From Pseudomonadota bacterium (GTDB lineage: Bacteria; Pseudomonadota; Gammaproteobacteria; Steroidobacterales; Steroidobacteraceae), in the NCBI GenBank assembly GCA_021838065.1, contig JAKCEJ010000136.1, positions 1 through 7,612 of the forward strand: DNA of 7,612 nt, in the 5' to 3' direction. The translations under genes were made by a program, and so were the position numbers. Below the pieces are notes generated by a model. That model was not told where the DNA came from. It ran no database searches and worked only from the letters and a program-made list of their open reading frames with translations. The first letter of the stretch is position 1; every line of letters starts with the position of its first letter. This document shows positions 5,979 to 7,612 of this stretch, one piece after another.

Positions 5979-6009
5979 CCCCGGCGCGGCGGGCACGTAT
6001 GCGCCGGGG
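5979..6009 (-). terminator. GC-rich hairpin after the E2 gene, possible terminator
   Basis: A perfect 9 bp inverted repeat, CCCCGGCGC (5979-5987) and GCGCCGGGG (6001-6009), encloses a 13 nt loop. It begins 11 nt after the E2 stop codon. In the minus-strand transcript the stem is followed by TTTCGCAAAT, so the U-tract has only three residues. The position fits a terminator separating the 2-oxo acid dehydrogenase genes from the Rieske gene, but the short U-run makes intrinsic termination uncertain; it could instead protect the mRNA 3' end. Confidence 0.5.
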
Positions 6010-6020
6010 CGAGCACGGCG

Positions 6021-7253
6021 TCAATCGCGCCACAGCGCGAGCCGCTCGGCGAAGATCTGCATGAACCGGTTGGCGCGCTCCCCGTCCATGACGCGATGGT
6101 CGATCGTCAGGGTGGCATAGCAGCGCGGCCGGATCTCGATGCGCGCCTCGGCCCCCTCCTCGATGACCACCACGCGTTTCTCCAGCTTCCCGATGCCGAG
6201 AATCGCAGCCTGCCCGGGGAACAGGATGATCGGCGCGGCAATGAGACTGCCGCTGACCCCGTGGTTCGACAGGGTGAACGTCCCGCCACGCACGTCCTCG
6301 GGCGTCAGCTTCCCATCGCGCGCGCGCCGCACCAGAGTGTCGATTCCCGCGGCGGTGCGTTCAAGATCCAACGCCTCAGCGCCGCGCAGCACCGGCGCCA
6401 CCAGCCCCTCGGGTGTGGCGGTCCCGATGCCGAAATTCACGGTTTCGTAGATCTCGAGCGCCTCCTCGCCCCAGCGGCTGTTGGCCTCCGGCACTTGAGC
6501 GATGGCCTCGATGGCCGCGCGCACAAAATACGCCGTCAGCGTCAACGCCACGCCGCGGCCGGCAAACGCCTGCCGGTGGCGCGCGCGATGCGCGAGCACG
6601 GCGGACAGGTCGATCTCGAACACGGTGGTGACATGCGGCGCGGTGTGCAGCAGGCTCTCGACCATGCGTGCCGCGGTGCGCTTGCGCACTGCGCTGTGCG
6701 GCACGCGGCGCACGGCGATGCCGGACTCGGCGCGCGCCGTCGCCGGGCTCGCCGCCGGTGCGCACTGCGCGCCCGCAGCGGCCGGCGCGTGCCGCAGCAC
6801 GTCGTCCACCGTGATCCGTCCGCTCTCGCCCGTGCCGCGCACCTGGCCGGGATCGAGGCCGCGTTCGGTGAGCAGCCTGCGCACCGCAGGGCTCAGCCGG
6901 CCATCGGGCATCCGAGCGTGACTGGCGCGCTCGGCGGGCGCCGCTGCGGAAGCGACCGGCGCCTGTGCGAGCGGTGGCGCCTCGGCAGCAGTGGCGGCGC
7001 GCTCGGCGGACGCTGTGATCCGTCCGAGCACCTCCCCCGGGGCCACTTCCTCGCCCTCGCCTTTGACGATTTCAGCGAGCACGCCTGAGCCCGGAGCGGC
7101 CACCTCCACGGTCACCTTGTCGGTCTCAAGCTCGATCAGCGGCTCGTACTCGCCCACCGGCTCGCCGACCGCCTTCAGCCACCTCAGCACCTGCGAGCGG
7201 GTGCCTTCCTCCTGCTCCTCGGGAGCGCGAATCTCGATCGAGGGCTGCGGCAT
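6021..7253 (-). CDS. 2-oxo acid dehydrogenase complex E2 subunit (dihydrolipoamide acyltransferase)
   Basis: Core acyltransferase that takes the acyl group from E1 onto a lipoyl lysine and passes it to CoA. The 410 aa product has the standard three parts. The N-terminal lipoyl domain covers about residues 1-80, with ELETDKVTVEVAAPGSG and lipoylation at Lys46. An Ala/Pro-rich linker follows (about 81-114), then a peripheral-subunit-binding domain (about 119-155; RLSPAVRRLLTERGLDPGQVRGTG) and a second Ala-rich linker. The catalytic domain runs from about 180 to the end, with NHGVSGSLIAAPIILFPGQA and the active-site DHRVMDG (385-391; His386 and Asp390). There is a single lipoyl domain, as in branched-chain and many other E2 proteins. 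The ATG at 7253 lies 2 nt after the E1-beta stop, so the two are co-transcribed. No E3 gene follows. The acyl substrate cannot be told from the sequence. Confidence 0.93.
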   Translation of the reverse strand: MPQPSIEIRAPEEQEEGTRSQVLRWLKAVGEPVGEYEPLIELETDKVTVEVAAPGSGVLAEIVKGEGEEVAPGEVLGRITASAERAATAAEAPPLAQAPVASAAAPAERASHARMPDGRLSPAVRRLLTERGLDPGQVRGTGESGRITVDDVLRHAPAAAGAQCAPAASPATARAESGIAVRRVPHSAVRKRTAARMVESLLHTAPHVTTVFEIDLSAVLAHRARHRQAFAGRGVALTLTAYFVRAAIEAIAQVPEANSRWGEEALEIYETVNFGIGTATPEGLVAPVLRGAEALDLERTAAGIDTLVRRARDGKLTPEDVRGGTFTLSNHGVSGSLIAAPIILFPGQAAILGIGKLEKRVVVIEEGAEARIEIRPRCYATLTIDHRVMDGERANRFMQIFAERLALWRD

Positions 7254-7255
7254 GA

Positions 7256-7612
7256 CTACACACTCGCCACCGCGCGGATGGCGCGCGTGATCGATTCAAC
7301 ACCGGGCACGACCGCCTCGAGCAGCACCGGCGCGTGCGGGCTTGGGATGTCAGGCATGGTCAGCCGCTCGATGGGCGCATCGAGGCTGAAGAACGCCTCC
7401 TTGGCGAGCACCGCGGCCACCTCGGCACCGAAGCCCGCGGTGAGATTGTCCTCGTGCACGATCAGGCAGCGGCGGGTCTTGCGCACCGACTCGAGCACCG
7501 CCTCGCGGTCCCAGGGCGAGAGGGTGCGCAGATCGAGGATCTCCGCCTGCACGCCCGAGGCGTCGGCGGCGAGTTCACAGCGCTCGACCATGGCCCCCCA
7601 GGTGACGATCGT
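7256..7612 (-). CDS. 2-oxo acid dehydrogenase E1 component, beta subunit (partial, N-terminus missing)
   Basis: C-terminal part (118 residues) of a thiamine-diphosphate-dependent E1-beta subunit; the family is about 325-340 aa, so roughly two thirds lies beyond the window edge. The visible part is the transketolase C-terminal domain. It contains TIVTWGAMVERC, the DLRTLSPWDREAVLESVRKT segment, then CLIVHEDNLTAGFGAEVAA and a late MPDIPSPHAPVLLEAVVPG block, all typical of pyruvate/branched-chain/acetoin dehydrogenase E1-beta. The frame continues unbroken to the last base, so the internal ATG at 7591 is not the start. An E1-alpha gene is expected just upstream, outside the window. With the E2 gene 2 nt downstream this forms an alpha-beta-E2 type cluster. 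Confidence 0.9.
   Translation of the reverse strand, partial: TIVTWGAMVERCELAADASGVQAEILDLRTLSPWDREAVLESVRKTRRCLIVHEDNLTAGFGAEVAAVLAKEAFFSLDAPIERLTMPDIPSPHAPVLLEAVVPGVESITRAIRAVASV

Noticed and set aside
5934..7088. A 384-codon plus-strand open frame opposite the E2 gene
   Set aside because: Antisense to an E2 gene with intact lipoyl and catalytic motifs. The translation is Arg/His/Ala-rich with no recognisable domain and begins in the Rieske promoter region.
1..7612. Search for mobile elements, CRISPR repeats, tRNA genes or a defence-type system
   Set aside because: No direct repeat arrays, transposase-like frames, terminal inverted repeats or tRNA-like cloverleaf were recognised. Coding sequence fills almost all of the window.

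Overview
This GC-rich window, which looks proteobacterial and is most likely from a gammaproteobacterium or a close relative, carries most of an aerobic phenylacetate (paa) degradation operon. It also carries the operon's divergent PaaX-type repressor, a stand-alone Rieske iron-sulfur protein, and the 3' part of a 2-oxo acid dehydrogenase gene cluster. The lineage is inferred from the style of the proteins and cannot be fixed by reading alone.

Positions 1-4188, minus strand: paaA-paaB-paaC-paaD-paaE-paaG, transcribed toward position 1. PaaABC(D)E is the multicomponent oxygenase that epoxidises the ring of phenylacetyl-CoA. PaaA is the di-iron catalytic subunit, PaaC its ferritin-fold partner, PaaB a small bridging subunit, PaaD a probable Fe-S maturation factor, and PaaE the FAD/[2Fe-2S] reductase. 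PaaG (cut by the window edge) isomerises the epoxide to the oxepin. The genes are packed with 1-30 nt gaps or short overlaps (4 nt ATGA between B and C, 7 nt between C and D), so they are almost certainly one transcript. paaF, which lies between paaE and paaG in E. coli, is absent from that position. The ring-cleavage, beta-oxidation and ligase genes (paaZ, H, J, K) are not in view.

Positions 4189-4300: an AT-rich divergent control region between paaA and paaX. On the minus strand it holds a near-consensus sigma70 promoter (TTGACA, 16 bp, TATAGT). A perfect 10 bp palindrome sits in the spacer and looser inverted half-sites flank it, which suits repression by the adjacent PaaX.

Positions 4301-5227, plus strand: paaX-like repressor. 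It converges, with a 10 bp gap, on a minus-strand Rieske protein gene (5238-5903) that has a Tat-type N-terminal anchor and complete cluster motifs. No cytochrome b or c1 gene follows it.

Positions 6021-7612, minus strand: the end of an E1-beta gene and a complete E2 (lipoyl acyltransferase) gene of a 2-oxo acid dehydrogenase complex, 2 bp apart and followed by a GC-rich hairpin. The substrate could be a branched-chain 2-oxo acid, pyruvate or another 2-oxo acid, and the sequence does not decide this.

No mobile element, CRISPR array, tRNA or rRNA gene was seen. The window looks like an ordinary catabolic region. The points most worth a second look are the promoter/operator layout, the missing paaF, the orphan Rieske gene and the identity of the 2-oxo acid dehydrogenase.
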